Of a stretch of 64,000 nt of DNA, positions 11,797 through 23,144 are shown in pieces. This stretch comes from Sipunculus nudus (taxonomy: Eukaryota; Annelida; Sipuncula; Golfingiida; Sipunculidae). The notes beneath the pieces are model-generated. The model was given only the letters and a program-made list of their open reading frames with translations, searched no databases and was not told the origin of the DNA. The stretch is from contig CM049313.1 in assembly GCA_026874595.1 (NCBI GenBank), forward strand, positions 22,502,008 to 22,566,007, read 5' to 3'. Position numbers and translations under genes: made by a program. The first letter of the stretch is position 1. Each line of letters opens with the position of its first letter.

Positions 11797-11870
11797 TACA
11801 TATATATGTGTGTCTTTGTTTGTGTGTGTGTGTCTGAGTCATCCCCCCCCCCCCCCCATCCCCCATCCCC
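11797..11870. repeat. (AT)n, (GT)n and poly-C microsatellite block
   Basis: Short AT and GT dinucleotide runs precede a C15 run (about 11844-11858) and CCCCCATCC repeats. The block is followed by 'gacgccactgac', resembling the end of the poly-C repeat near 4500. Confidence 0.8.
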
Positions 11871-11879
11871 CGACCTGGA

Positions 11880-13480
11880 AGATAAAATGACGCCACTGAC
11901 AGTACTACGCTTCCTTCTTGACAATGATCTAACTCTGATATAATTTACTTAATGTAACAAACCAGTCACATGATATCACTGGTAACCAAGAATTTACTGC
12001 GAGGGCGCCTGCATTATGTATGACAACGCATTACCTGTTACCTCGAGATGAAATCAGAAAAGATTGGCCCATTCCGTGCCAAATGTGCATCCGTTTTCCG
12101 CATAGAACTGTTAATATTTTACCCGCCTGACAAACACGGGGTATTTGCAAGATCGAGGAGCTAATTTCAAAGTTGTACACTCAGAGACGATGTCTAAAAC
12201 GCCCCGACCGTCCTGGCCTTTATTTTAGCCACGTGGGGTTTTTTAGTAACTTTCTGTGACAAATTTTCTTTTTGAGGGATTCACGAAATCATGTTTAATA
12301 TCATGTTATATGATGTATGATCAATGAACAGAAACCATAATTGAATAAACGCCAGTTAAACAGACATTAACTATTAATTAATTAATTTAAAACCTTTATT
12401 TATGTTAATAATATATATTAATTATTAATTGATTTATAAATATTTATAATAAATTTTATATGTAAATATAAAAAAATGTATGTTAATGTGTGTGGAGAGA
12501 CAGAGAGAGAGAGAGAGAGAGTTTGAGAAAAAAAAGAGGGAAAAATGAGATACTTATGTGTACATAGTTACTATTTGCCTACCTATAGGTAAATAATAAG
12601 AACAATCAATATACATTTTACCATATAACTCGTGAGACTTTTAGAGTATCGTTATATTATCTTCTTCAAAGAAAGAACGTTACTATAAAAAGCTGCGCGT
12701 GGTACATGTGGCAGTATTCGTTTTTCCATTACATCTGGCGCGTGTAAATATTGTGTCCATTTGTTACATAATGGATTCCCCAGTGCATTTTGAAGTGTTT
12801 GTATCAAACCCTCAGGCCCTCAGGACATTCAGCATTTAATGAAAACTAGTGTATTATATGAATAAATGATAACCTGGGCCACTTTGCCAGATGTTTCGAC
12901 TTCCCTGGCGCTGTCCGTCACTTGGTGACGTACACTTTCTCTGGAGACCCTCTGTTGTAATGACAGCCAGGCGACTAGTTTATGTGTACTGCCGTCTGGA
13001 CATTTTGCAAACTGCTCATATTTATATAGGCTGGGGCCTATATACCTTCGGAGGATAAGTTAAAGATCATAATTATTCGGATACAAGGCATTCACCTCCC
13101 GCACAGAATATGAAACAAATAATCTTTCTTTCTTTCTTTCTTTTTTAATCCGAGATATTTTTACATTTGCAAAATGACACTTTGCTTATTACTGAAAAAA
13201 ACTTGATTTCTCGATGATTTTGAGTGCAAATGTATTTTAATTATAGTGGAACGAATTTATCCGAACGAAAAAAAGAACGAAAGAATAAATGGTGGTATGC
13301 AGACAACGGTCGACCCCGGCATCAGTGTATTCAACGTTGTAGATTTATTGAATTTCAGTAAAAAACTAGAATACGGGTAGTCGACAAGCGACTACGTGTA
13401 TCCGCCTAAATCAGAGTGGAATGGGTGAAGTGAGGCATGGATTGAGTGGCAAGGGGAAACAGAGTTAAGTGTGTTGCATA
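11880..13480. other. Non-coding stretch
   Basis: Holds a (GA)n run (12495-12521) and a (TTTC)n run (13123-13145). No gene is recognised. Confidence 0.5.
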
Positions 13481-13488
13481 TTAGCATG

Positions 13489-14330
13489 GATGTCTTCAGC
13501 CGAAATGTGTATGTAGGTTGCGCCACCTACCACAAATCCAGAAAGCTGTCCAAGTTGTATACATATGCAAAATTTTAGGCAAAAAGGTCAAACCACTACA
13601 TGTATATGAGTGATTTTATCCCACAGCAGCCAAACAGAAGGACTTGTGCAAAAATGGTGGCAGGTGACGCCACCAGTTTTGTGTATGATTACGAGCTATG
13701 TGAGATCTATACACATGCAAAATCTCAGGGGGATATGTCCAACCAGTCCTGAGATATAAGCCTGAATGTCTGCAGCGTTAACATAAATGTAGGTGGCGCC
13801 ACCTGCCAAAAAAATAGAGAAAGCTATCCAAGATGTATAAACACGCATGAGTTTTAGGCAGATAAGTCAAACCACTACAGAGATATGATTGATTTTAGCC
13901 CACGGCAGACAAACAGACGGACGCTGTGCAAATATGGTTGCACTTGGCCCCTCCAGTTTGTGTATGTTATCTATACACATGCAAAATTTTGGCCCAATCG
14001 GTCAAACGGTTCCTGAGATATGAGCTTGGATGTCTGCAGCGTAAACTTGAATGTAGGTGGCGCCACCTGTCATAAAATCAAGAAAGCTATCCAGGATGTA
14101 TACGCATGCCAAATTTCAGGTGAATAAGTCAAATCACTGCAGAGATATGAGTGATTTTAACCCAAGGCAGACGAACAGATGGACACTGTGCAAACATGGT
14201 TACAGGTGGCGTCACAATTTTTTGTGTATGTTATAAAGCTATTCAAGGGCTACATTTGTACAAAAAATTTCCTGATCGATCAAACGGTTCCCGAGATATA
14301 TGGGTTTATGTATGGAAACAGACGCACAAG
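13489..14330 (+). repeat. Tandem ~270 bp satellite, three dimeric units
   Basis: Units begin at TGTCTKCAGC near 13491, 13767 and 14031 (spacings 276 and 264). Each unit is a dimer of related ~135-150 bp monomers: the motif ATGCAAAAT/ATGCCAAAT near each monomer start, 'GTCAAACC..C' and 'GAGATATGAG' recur twice per unit. One monomer per unit carries AGGTGGCGCCACCT (13791-13804, 14055-14068; variant at 13515-13528), a 14-base perfect palindrome. The other monomer carries a diverged version (13662, 13943, 14204). The CAGACGGAC-like phrases are typical of dispersed invertebrate satellites. The open frames inside are shadows of the repeat. Confidence 0.88.
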
Positions 14331-14463
14331 TGGACGCTGGGCAGAGAGGAAAGGTCAGAGGTCAAAACAAAATCGGGCGCAGCAGTTCACATGTGACCCG
14401 AACATAATCCCGGGTTTCGTAAAATTCCGCCCAGCGGTTACGGAGGAGTTCTCCGGACACCTA

Positions 14464-14484
14464 CGCGGCGGCGGCGGCGGCGGC
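14464..14484. repeat. (CGG)7 trinucleotide repeat
   Basis: Seven CGG/GCG triplets lie just downstream of the satellite array in a locally GC-rich patch. The poly-glycine or poly-proline frames it creates are probably not coding. Confidence 0.9.
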
Positions 14485-14489
14485 AGCGG

Positions 14490-16010
14490 TCGGCTGAAAA
14501 CATCCGCAAAACTCTGTTTTGGCGGATACAAATATACCATGATATTAAAAGCAATGGTTTGAGTGATTTGAACGAGGAATGTGTAGATTAGAACGTGACC
14601 AGCAAGCAAAATGAAAAGAAGTGTAGCCGAACGTGTACAACACTGGCCGGTGAAGTGTTTTCACACTTTCACCGGATTTGACTGATTTGCCTATGAATGC
14701 TTGGACTAATCTGTGAATCTGCTCAGCAAACATTAATCTCGTCTTAGTATGTATTTACTTTTATCAAAGTTTCGGATAAGGGTTGTTTTTTTTTCCGATA
14801 AACGGAATTCACTTGACTCGGGATCTTTCTGCTAAACCTCTTTCTAGCTTGTTTTATAATTGCGGTGTATTTCAGAAGTAGACTATGGGTGGGTTTGATC
14901 GGGTACCAACAGCTAGATTTCATAACTGTTTAAACTTCGGGCAGTAAAACGCCTTTTCAGCAGGTTACTTCTACCTTTCCTAAATATATTTAGATATTTT
15001 CTATTACAGCCAGGAAATTTGACTTCAGGTGAGAAAATATTGTTGAGTGGAACTTGGTTATAAATGAATTAGATAAACAGCTAATCCGTAAGAAGCAAAT
15101 TAGTGTGTGGGCGGGGTTGCATAGGGGCAGGCAACCGCAGTTAGATATAACTATTGGGCCATACATCAGCCGTGTGATGGTGTCTTTGTAGGAAGAACAG
15201 ACAATAATACGACGGTCTCTTTTATATGTCTTTTAATGGTTAATAGGCACACCTTATTTTTTTAAAGATTTCTAGAAACAGCGTTTATATGTAAAAGTAA
15301 AATGTCGTAATGAACTTGACCAAGAACACGACTTCTAGTCTAATGCCGAAGACGTCTAGACTTGACATAAATATGCGAGTAATATATGCGGTGTGATGTC
15401 AAGCATTTTAAAATAACTTTAGGTACGAATTGTCAAAGTCATCCTAGTCCGAAATCTTAAAATAAATACCATTCTACTCAATCTACTGTAAGCGCTGCAT
15501 AAATATATATTGTCAAAAGTCACATCTTAGAGATCCTTTGAATCTGACGCTGATAACAAGCTTTAAGCCTAATGTTAGAAAGACAGTCTATCAGATTATA
15601 TTAAAATAAACTTTATTTTTGCGTCAAAAGATTATTTTTGTTATATTTAATATAAATATATTAATTTGATACAATTGTCAATTTAGAATTTTAGCGTGAG
15701 ACAAAGCTCATATTCCCTCCCCTCCTAGTTCAATTGTGTGACGGAAATATAGGGGAGGGAAATCCCCTATCTGCTTCGTAGAAAATCCATGAAAATCAAA
15801 TTTTCATCTTGATTTCACAGCAACTGAACAAGGAGCCTGCTTACGTAATCCGGAAAAAAAATGAAGGAGGCAGGGCATTTCGGCCTAGGTAATATTAAAT
15901 AAAACTGGCAGGAAAATGAATTGAAATAAAATTCTTACCTTCTATGTCCAAATGTCCAAATTGGTACACATACTAAGCGAGAATAAGATTATTTCAGAAT
16001 GATAAGGGTG
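14490..16010. other. Non-coding stretch
   Basis: AT-rich with no supported gene or RNA. Confidence 0.5.
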
Positions 16011-16023
16011 ACGCTAGGACGCG

Positions 16024-16099
16024 TCAGCTGACACTGCCGCACATCGTGACAGCTGAGATTTAGACACGTGACCACATGTGATCTCACGAATTCTCGTGA
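16024..16099. promoter_or_regulatory. Four-E-box cluster with adjoining inverted repeat
   Basis: CAGCTG (16025-16030), CAGCTG (16050-16055), CACGTG (16065-16070) and CACATG within CACATGTG (16073-16080) lie within 56 bases. TCACGA/TCGTGA (16084-16099) follows as an inverted pair. This is far denser than expected for 6-mers with CANNTG specificity toward CAGCTG/CACGTG. It is a candidate bHLH-bound enhancer. No gene can be linked to it from this window. Confidence 0.4.
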
Positions 16100-16907
16100 T
16101 GTTTCCCGGATGGGGCGATAATTGTTGTTTCTTTAGTAATAATTACTTATGCCGTTTAGAGGGCGTGCTATGAAGCCTGGGGGCTCCCTTGTTTAAATCC
16201 CGTAACAGCCTGTGGCGCAAATTTCTGTAATCTTAACAGAAGCGCTCTGTTACCCTGGAAAATAATGGACTTAATCACAGACATACTGACAATTATATGC
16301 GCTAGAAATATAGAATAATGGCAATTGGTATATTGCTGAACTGTTGAAAAATTGCTATCTTTACCATTGCTATCAGACGCAAATTGTCTTTAAATTATAA
16401 TATCAGATCCACTCCCTTGCATTAAACTATATGTGGTGCTCGTTTATGATTTGTCGCGGCTTACTTAAAGTCCTTATGTTGCGTATCAGGAAACGATATT
16501 AAAAAATATATTTGTGACGCGCTTTCTATCCATAAATGACATTTCATCCTGATATCATTGAATGTATATGCCACATGATAAGATTTAATACAAATAATCT
16601 ATATTTGAACGAGTTAAATTTACACAGCAGTCCCTATACACTTTTAAGTCTTATATTAAAATTAATAAGTACTTCACATAAAACTAGCGGTAGACAAAAC
16701 TAGGAGTTAACAACATGAGGACACACGTGTGTGTGCTTTAGAGACACCGATTTTCTGGCTCTCCCGGCTGACAAGCTGAGAGGGATAAAGATGTGCCTTG
16801 GAATCTAGTGAGTTATACGATCACATGACTTGAGTTAGTCAGCTCAAAGACCACGGTACACTATCTGCTTTTAATGTAAGTTGATTACGCCAACTGTGTT
16901 GATATAT

Positions 16908-17160
16908 CTCATTAACATCGTCATCATCGCCAAGACCAACATCATCGTGAACACCATCATCATTATCATATTCAACACGCGGCACAGTGTAAAATTATCA
17001 TTATCATTTTTGATATTAACATAAACATCATCATAACCATTAATACATTTTGACTTTCCGTATCGTTGCCGCTACAGCATCACCATTATCAACAACTTTA
17101 TAACCACGACAATCCACATTGCATTTCTAACATTACCATTAAAATTAACACCGTTGAAAT
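16908..17160 (+). repeat. Degenerate (ATC)n-type trinucleotide minisatellite
   Basis: About 250 bases are dominated by ATC/ACC/ATT/AAC triplets ('catcatcatt', 'catcatcgtgaacacc' and so on), heavily diverged and interrupted. It looks like an old expanded trinucleotide tract. Confidence 0.7.
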
Positions 17161-17924
17161 TTACATAAAACCTATACAATACGTAATTAAGATAAGAATA
17201 ATAAGATCAAAGCACACAGTTACAGCTATACCGTATTGATAATTTACAAGAACGTGGTGCGGTAATCGTTACGTATCGACCATGGCCTTCTCTCAGCTAA
17301 TTATCTTGATTACAACGAGTCTTCAATTTATATCAATAAAAAAAACCTTCTCAGACTTATTACTATTGACATGACATCAATCAAGGTGTTAATTATCACT
17401 GATGAAAGTCGACTATTTATGACAGCTTAGCGAGGATTCAATAAATTAAGTCTCGCCTGGTCACTACTTTTTAAATCCGTACGAAGATATCCCTGTAGAA
17501 TACATTGAAGTTTATTACAATAATTTTTTTCTTTTCTTTTCTTAAATATTTGCAACCTCTTTTAACTTTATTTTTTTATGCTACGTTTAAGATCGATATG
17601 TCTTTACTGACAGCAGTATTTGATCAGTGTTGGCGATATATATGTAGCCAGAAATCTGCATGCCATAGAATACAAGCCTTTGTCTGTTTGCATTCATTTA
17701 TTCGGCCCTTATTCCCAGCTTCATTCATGCATGACTGACAGACAATTTGTCTGTCACAGCAACGGGGATTAACGCATCCGCCTCTGGAACTAGAAACAAT
17801 TAAATCCGACATAAAACATTTTAAAATTGGGAATGCCAGCTAACAAGGGCGACTGAGCAATAGAAGCGATAATCAAGGATACTTAAAGGCTTCAACGTCC
17901 TTCTCAAATACACACATCTACACT

Positions 17925-17978
<54 letters not shown>
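17925..17978. repeat. (AT)n microsatellite
   Basis: About 26 AT dinucleotides, interrupted once by TTT. Confidence 0.95.
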
Positions 17979-17980
<2 letters not shown>

Positions 17981-18821
17981 TGAATGTAAATATCTATCAA
18001 ATCTTGGCATGGAAAAGCATATATACATTTTAATTCAGTATATACCATACATAAGATATATGCATGTGTGCATGAAGAAAAAAAATTATGATAAGATGAA
18101 ACTGAATCAAAATTACAAAATGTTCAGAATTTAAAACAAAAACACGTCAATTCTGTGTTCTTCACTGAAGAATTTACAAAAAAAGGACTGCTCTTCCCTC
18201 ATACCAGGCCAAGGTAAAGAGGCTCGGCTTGAGCCCCCTTCCACGAGGATTAATAAGCTATTGCTTTGGCGGTAAAGTTGTTTGAAACAGGTTTATCTGC
18301 AATCACTTATGGCAGATACTAAGAGGATTCCCTAGTCTATAATATGCGCTTAATGACACGTGGAATCCCTAAACTGAGAGGAAGCCAATCCTGGCGATAT
18401 GGGTAGTCTGATGCTTATGACATGGATGATGAGAGTTTCAGACGGACAAATACGGAAACAGGCAAATTATACTTTGAGGTAACAGATGTTTGTATGTACA
18501 TATACACATAGACTTTAACATGACCCGTTTGTGAATGCTCATAGCGTTTATTAGCCGTGAATATACTTCTCAGTTAGGCATTTATATGGGGATGTAAGCC
18601 TTACTTGAGTCGAGATACAAGCAATACGTGGGAATGTACTGCAGCGCTCACCTATCCTGTTGCATTGATATCCTGGTAAACAGCGATAATTTTAACATAA
18701 GGCTAACATAACACAAAAGAATACACAAATTCACAAACCATCTCTATGGTAACGAGTCATTTTCTGCTGGTTTTACAAGGTGGCTTTCGTCCAATAAGCC
18801 GTTGGAACCATGCTTGAATTA

Positions 18822-18915
18822 AGCAGTCAGAAATTTAACAAACACGCAGAGGGGTTTACCAATATGCTGAGTTAAAACAGAAGTTTTCTCGCACATGGTT
18901 CATGTTGCTAGAAAG
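18822..18915 (+). repeat. Dispersed repeat copy, pair of 33600-33700
   Basis: The phrases 'gtcagaaatttaacaaacacgc' and 'accaatatgctgagttaaaac' align with the same order and spacing at 33608-33670. Both are followed by a 'gttttct/tattttac-cacA' stretch and 'gttgctag/gttgtaag'. This is about 90 bases at roughly 70 percent identity by eye. Either a dispersed repeat or a conserved non-coding pair. Confidence 0.5.
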
Positions 18916-20839
18916 TATACCGAAAATCTAACGATTGATCTCGTTTATGTAAAGTGATAGCGTACTTGTATGCCATAAAGTGTTTACAAAAATGATGAAA
19001 ATATTTGCATCGACAAAGCGCCGTACATTGCGGTCCACGTTGAAGGATATAAACGCTAAGTATTCTGGTCGTTGACCCGTTCTCAAATGGAAGAGGGCCG
19101 AAATGGCGCTGTGTTCATGTGCACGCATTTATTTCTGTCCGCATGGTGGTTCCTAAAAGCGCCTGTTCGGGGTGTTTCCACAGTTTTCTTCGTTCCTCCT
19201 GTCGTCAATTAAAAAAACCCGAGAAAATGGACCGGAGAAAATGAAGTAATCCATTAATCAATCCTGCCTTTGCTCTCCAAAGAAATTACTTTTATATTGT
19301 TTTGACTCACCTGAAGGTACGCCATATGCTAATTAATGATACGTGCGACCAATGATCTGTGCTTGTGTGTCTAAATTTAACAAGCAGTCTGTACACCGTT
19401 ATCTTACCTACATTTATGTAATGATTTGTGCTCTCCATACGGAATATATGTAAGTCAGCAACATGAGTAAAATTGTGTGCCTGTGTGATTTGGTAAGTCC
19501 TAGAGCGTATGTAAGACGAGCAAAATGAGGGAGAGAGAGAGAAAGAGAAAGCTTAATGTATCAGAAGTTTTAGGCAGAGCTCGTGTCTGCAGAAGGCAAA
19601 ACTAAATTCTTAAAAAGGACCCACTTCACATTAGTATGGGGTCACGAAAACGACCATGGCTGTAAACAATTATTTCCAAGCCGCCGACTAGGATAACAAG
19701 TTAAAGTATTTTACACTTTCCCGAGGGATCTTGGCGATAAAGACCGCACGTAGCTCCTACTGTTAAAACCTGTTTAGCAAACACGGCATTTAACCCTTCA
19801 TGGTTTACAACCGCCCAATACCGCCCTTTAATATGCCTGACAACTGCTTGATACCATCCTTTAACGTTCCCGCCAGCTTTCCCATTGATCCGTCGGACGT
19901 TTTAATTATAACACGGTAAATGACCATCATACAAATTACCCCGCTCGTTTATTTAATGCCCAGACCTTACAGCCGGCCATTAAATGTTTTTGCTTTACAC
20001 TGATTTTACCGATCGATTCTTGCTTTTGTCAAAAGAATGACCGGACCGCTGTGAGTGCAGGAACATGGCACAATTATTGCTTTGATGGCGGGATTCTTTT
20101 CCTGTGGAAGTAAAATAATACTTTTAATTTTTTAAATTGCAAACTGTTTTCCCAGTTCATTTCTATATCAACCTGTCCATCCCGTTTAGTTGAAATAGTA
20201 TTGGTATTTTATTAAAACTTGAAGCAGATATTTGTCCTGTTAAATTTAGGTCCAAAGCTGCAGTCAGGGGTATGCTTCGTCCTGCCTTTTTCACTGGGCT
20301 GCCTGAATTGTACAATAATTTCCATCGCTTCTTTGCTATGACTGCATTGTAATATTAAGCAGGATACCAGTCTGCGAGGTAATAATGAGTGCAGTGCATC
20401 ACCATGACATGTGACATTTAGGCTCATGTGAATAACTCCGTAAAAAATTGACCATATCAGCGTAGGGCACCAATGTTATGTTTTTCCTGTATACAATGTT
20501 TAGGAAACTCCAATGCTCTAGACAACATGGGTCACATCAAACAATTTTTATAGCCGCAAACCGCAAACCAAATTGTTATTACTGGAGTACACAGCATGGA
20601 TCACCAGAAAGCCACAGACCAGAGGAATATCCTGGTAGCCTTAGTACAAAGGAAACGTCTTACCAGACGTGGAAACCATGACACCATGACATCTCTAGAC
20701 TAACAGAAACTCTAAAACTGGTTTATCACACACCAGACTAGCTTTTGTCTTCTCCAACTTCAAAGTGGAAATCAGTTATGCTATTTTGAGACACCCTAGA
20801 TGCGTTTGCTGTAACTGACGCAGTAATTATTATCACACA

Positions 20840-21075
20840 TCAGTACTTAACAGTGAGTGAGAGTAAAACTCAGAGACTGACGGAGGGACAGAAAGAGTGA
20901 GAAAAACAGGCAGCGACACAGAGACTGACGGACGGACAGAAAGAGTCAGAAAACAATGAGTTCAAAAAATGATTTAAAAGATTAAGATAGATAGAGAGAC
21001 ACAAAGACAGATAAACTGACAGACATAAAGAGCGAGAGACTAACAGGAGGGCATAACAAGGAAGAGAGAGAGACC
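20840..21075 (+). repeat. Purine-rich imperfect minisatellite, 48 bp direct repeat
   Basis: CAGAGACTGACGG recurs at 20871 and 20919 (48 bp apart), each followed by a GGACAGAAAGAGT-like block. Diverged GACAGA/GAGAGA-rich sequence continues to about 21075. Confidence 0.75.
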
Positions 21076-21794
21076 CCTTGACATCGATTTAAAGTTTCTG
21101 AATTGGAGAAACATTATGTTACATCGTGCGTTCAAAACAAACAAACAAGAAGTCTAATGCATATATGTGGGAAAAATTCGCACATAGCTCTTATGCCAAG
21201 AATACTTAATGTAAAACATTCCTTGTCCTGAAGAATGACCCTTATGTATTCATCCATTTCACCATTTTTCCGTTTCCTGTGTTGCACCTTAAGCCACATC
21301 TTTGTGGTAATCTGACACGTAAACGAACATTAATTCGTACATATATTTGACGTATGCCTGAGATAAATATAATGAAATCCAAGATTAATTTGCAGACCGG
21401 TAGTGGGAAGTAATAACTGTTTATGTTAACAATAATGATATTACCTATATAAATAAGCTTTTTTTACCGGAAATTAAATCTATTCCATCCAGAGTACCGA
21501 ATAAAGTTCGTTTTTATAACGAATCTTGGCTATAGAATCCTCCTCTGTAGAATAAATAGTTTATAAAGGATATTATTCATTTCGAAAACTGAAATGCCAA
21601 GTATAAAAGACAAATCTATGGATATTAAGATAATAATTATATATCTGCTCTATATAACTATTATTTCGTAACCTAATAAGAGTTGCACAATGGACTCAGT
21701 CCCTACACAACTTCCGAAAAATGTTTTGTATAAAATTTGACCTATCGTAAATTTTGTCTATGACAGAAGGATATTTTTCTGAAGTTTCAAGTCA

Positions 21795-23140
21795 CTTCTC
21801 TACAAAAAAAAATAGATTGAAATAACCGAAAACCGAAGAACGGTCTCCGATATCTCCTTTATTTTAAAAGTATTTGGGAAGGCGGTTAACAACATATATA
21901 CGGACATTTGAGTTGTGCCTGTCTTCTAGAGCATTTCAATCCACCTTCAGGTAAGAACATATAACACTTAAACAGCTCTTGTCCGCGTCCACGATATAGT
22001 TCGTGCAGTTGGCGAATAGTGCTTCTTATGTTACTTAACCTTTCAGCCGCCTTTGGATCACCACTCTTTTAAGAATATTACATAATTTATTATTGAAAGC
22101 ACTGAAGCACTTACCAAGAGAATCGCTCTCAGAGTATGCACATCAAGAGAAGGAAATCCGATGCAACGCTGCTTAAATGTGGTGTCCCACAGGTGTCAGT
22201 CATGGGGCTTAACCTTTGGGGGCAATCATTTGGATGCCTGTTTCGTAAAATGAGCATGGTCTACTATCTATATACTGACGACACTCAGCTTCCTGACATT
22301 GAAACATCTACCAGTTATTTGGAAATCGGTATAACAGTACAAAGCGGGAAACAGAACAAACAGTCAAGCAGAACAGTGACAGTTCTTATTAATCTAATCA
22401 AAATTGGTGCAATAACACATAATATCGGCAACTGTCATTTATCGTCTAATTGTGCAAGCAATATTGCTTTCACCATTGATTCTGGCGCATCAATGGATGC
22501 CCTGCACACCAAAATATGAGCAAACTAAAGATGTAACTGGATAGTGTTTCTCTTGAAGCAGACTTTCATTCATATAGGAATTATAAACTGGTTTACTGTT
22601 ACTCGCCTTTATGTGGTGGAATATATGTTAAATTGAATCGCTTCAACGTATTCAGTTGGTGGTAGTTAGAATTCTAAGGAAAAAGGATATCGAAGCACAT
22701 CAAACCAGTTTTGTATCCTTTTCACTGGTTGCCAGTTGAAGAATAAGTTCTGACTGGTATATCAATGCGTCTATGGGCTCGCACCCCCGTATCTTCAGGA
22801 ACAATTATAACCATACAATCCAAACAGCACCCTGCACACCAGTATCCAACGGACGATCCTTTTACGAACTCATCTCTAGTGCAGTAGGGTGCCTTTAGAC
22901 AGACCCTAAAATGTTTAATGGTCTCCCTGCACACTTGATATTTATGTCTTGTTAATCTCTGTTCAAGAGTCGATTGCACGTGTTCTTGTCCATTTTAGTA
23001 CATAAAATCCTTAACTGCTCAGACATATACCGTTGTATTTTAATAATGACTATATTCATATCATACAGGCAGCGCTTTAGAGCGATATAAATTATTTTCA
23101 TTATTATTATAATTATTACTATTATTATTATTATAATTAA
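21795..23140 (+). mobile_element. Decayed CR1/L2-like LINE, 3' part (reverse transcriptase to 3' tail)
   Basis: This is a 5'-truncated non-LTR retrotransposon with frameshifts and stops. By reading frames piecewise I see, in the correct RT order: KAVNN (about 21879-21893); AFQS-FR (21931-21951); LVRVHDIVRAVGE (21978-22016); LLNLSAAF (about 22030-22054), the NLSAAFD block before the first catalytic Asp, here read as FG; GVPQVSVMG (22180-22208) in place of GVPQGSVLG; and YLYTDDTQL (22266-22291) in place of the catalytic YADD motif. Then comes the C-terminal HIKPVLYPFHWLPVEE block (about 22697-22742) and a FNGLPAH block (about 22914-22934). The 3' end reads GCGCTTTAGAGCGATATAAAT and runs into a (ATT)n tail (23098-23140), as expected for this group. 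The 128-codon open frame at 22136-22519 is the part around the RT active site. It is an immobile relic; no endonuclease domain is seen upstream. Confidence 0.9.
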
Positions 23141-23144
23141 AATA

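Larger units (their letters stand above)
17170..20860. other. Non-coding stretch with one (AT)n tract
   Basis: The microsatellite at 17925-17978 is clear. The block at 18822-18915 resembles 33600-33700 (listed separately). No supported gene. Confidence 0.5.

Noticed and set aside
13489-14330. CRISPR-like array because of regular repeats
   Set aside because: Units are continuous ~270 bp satellite dimers without unique spacers, in eukaryotic-type DNA.
16180-16200. TTGTTTAAATCCCG as a possible tRNA B box
   Set aside because: Two mismatches to consensus and no A box or cloverleaf.
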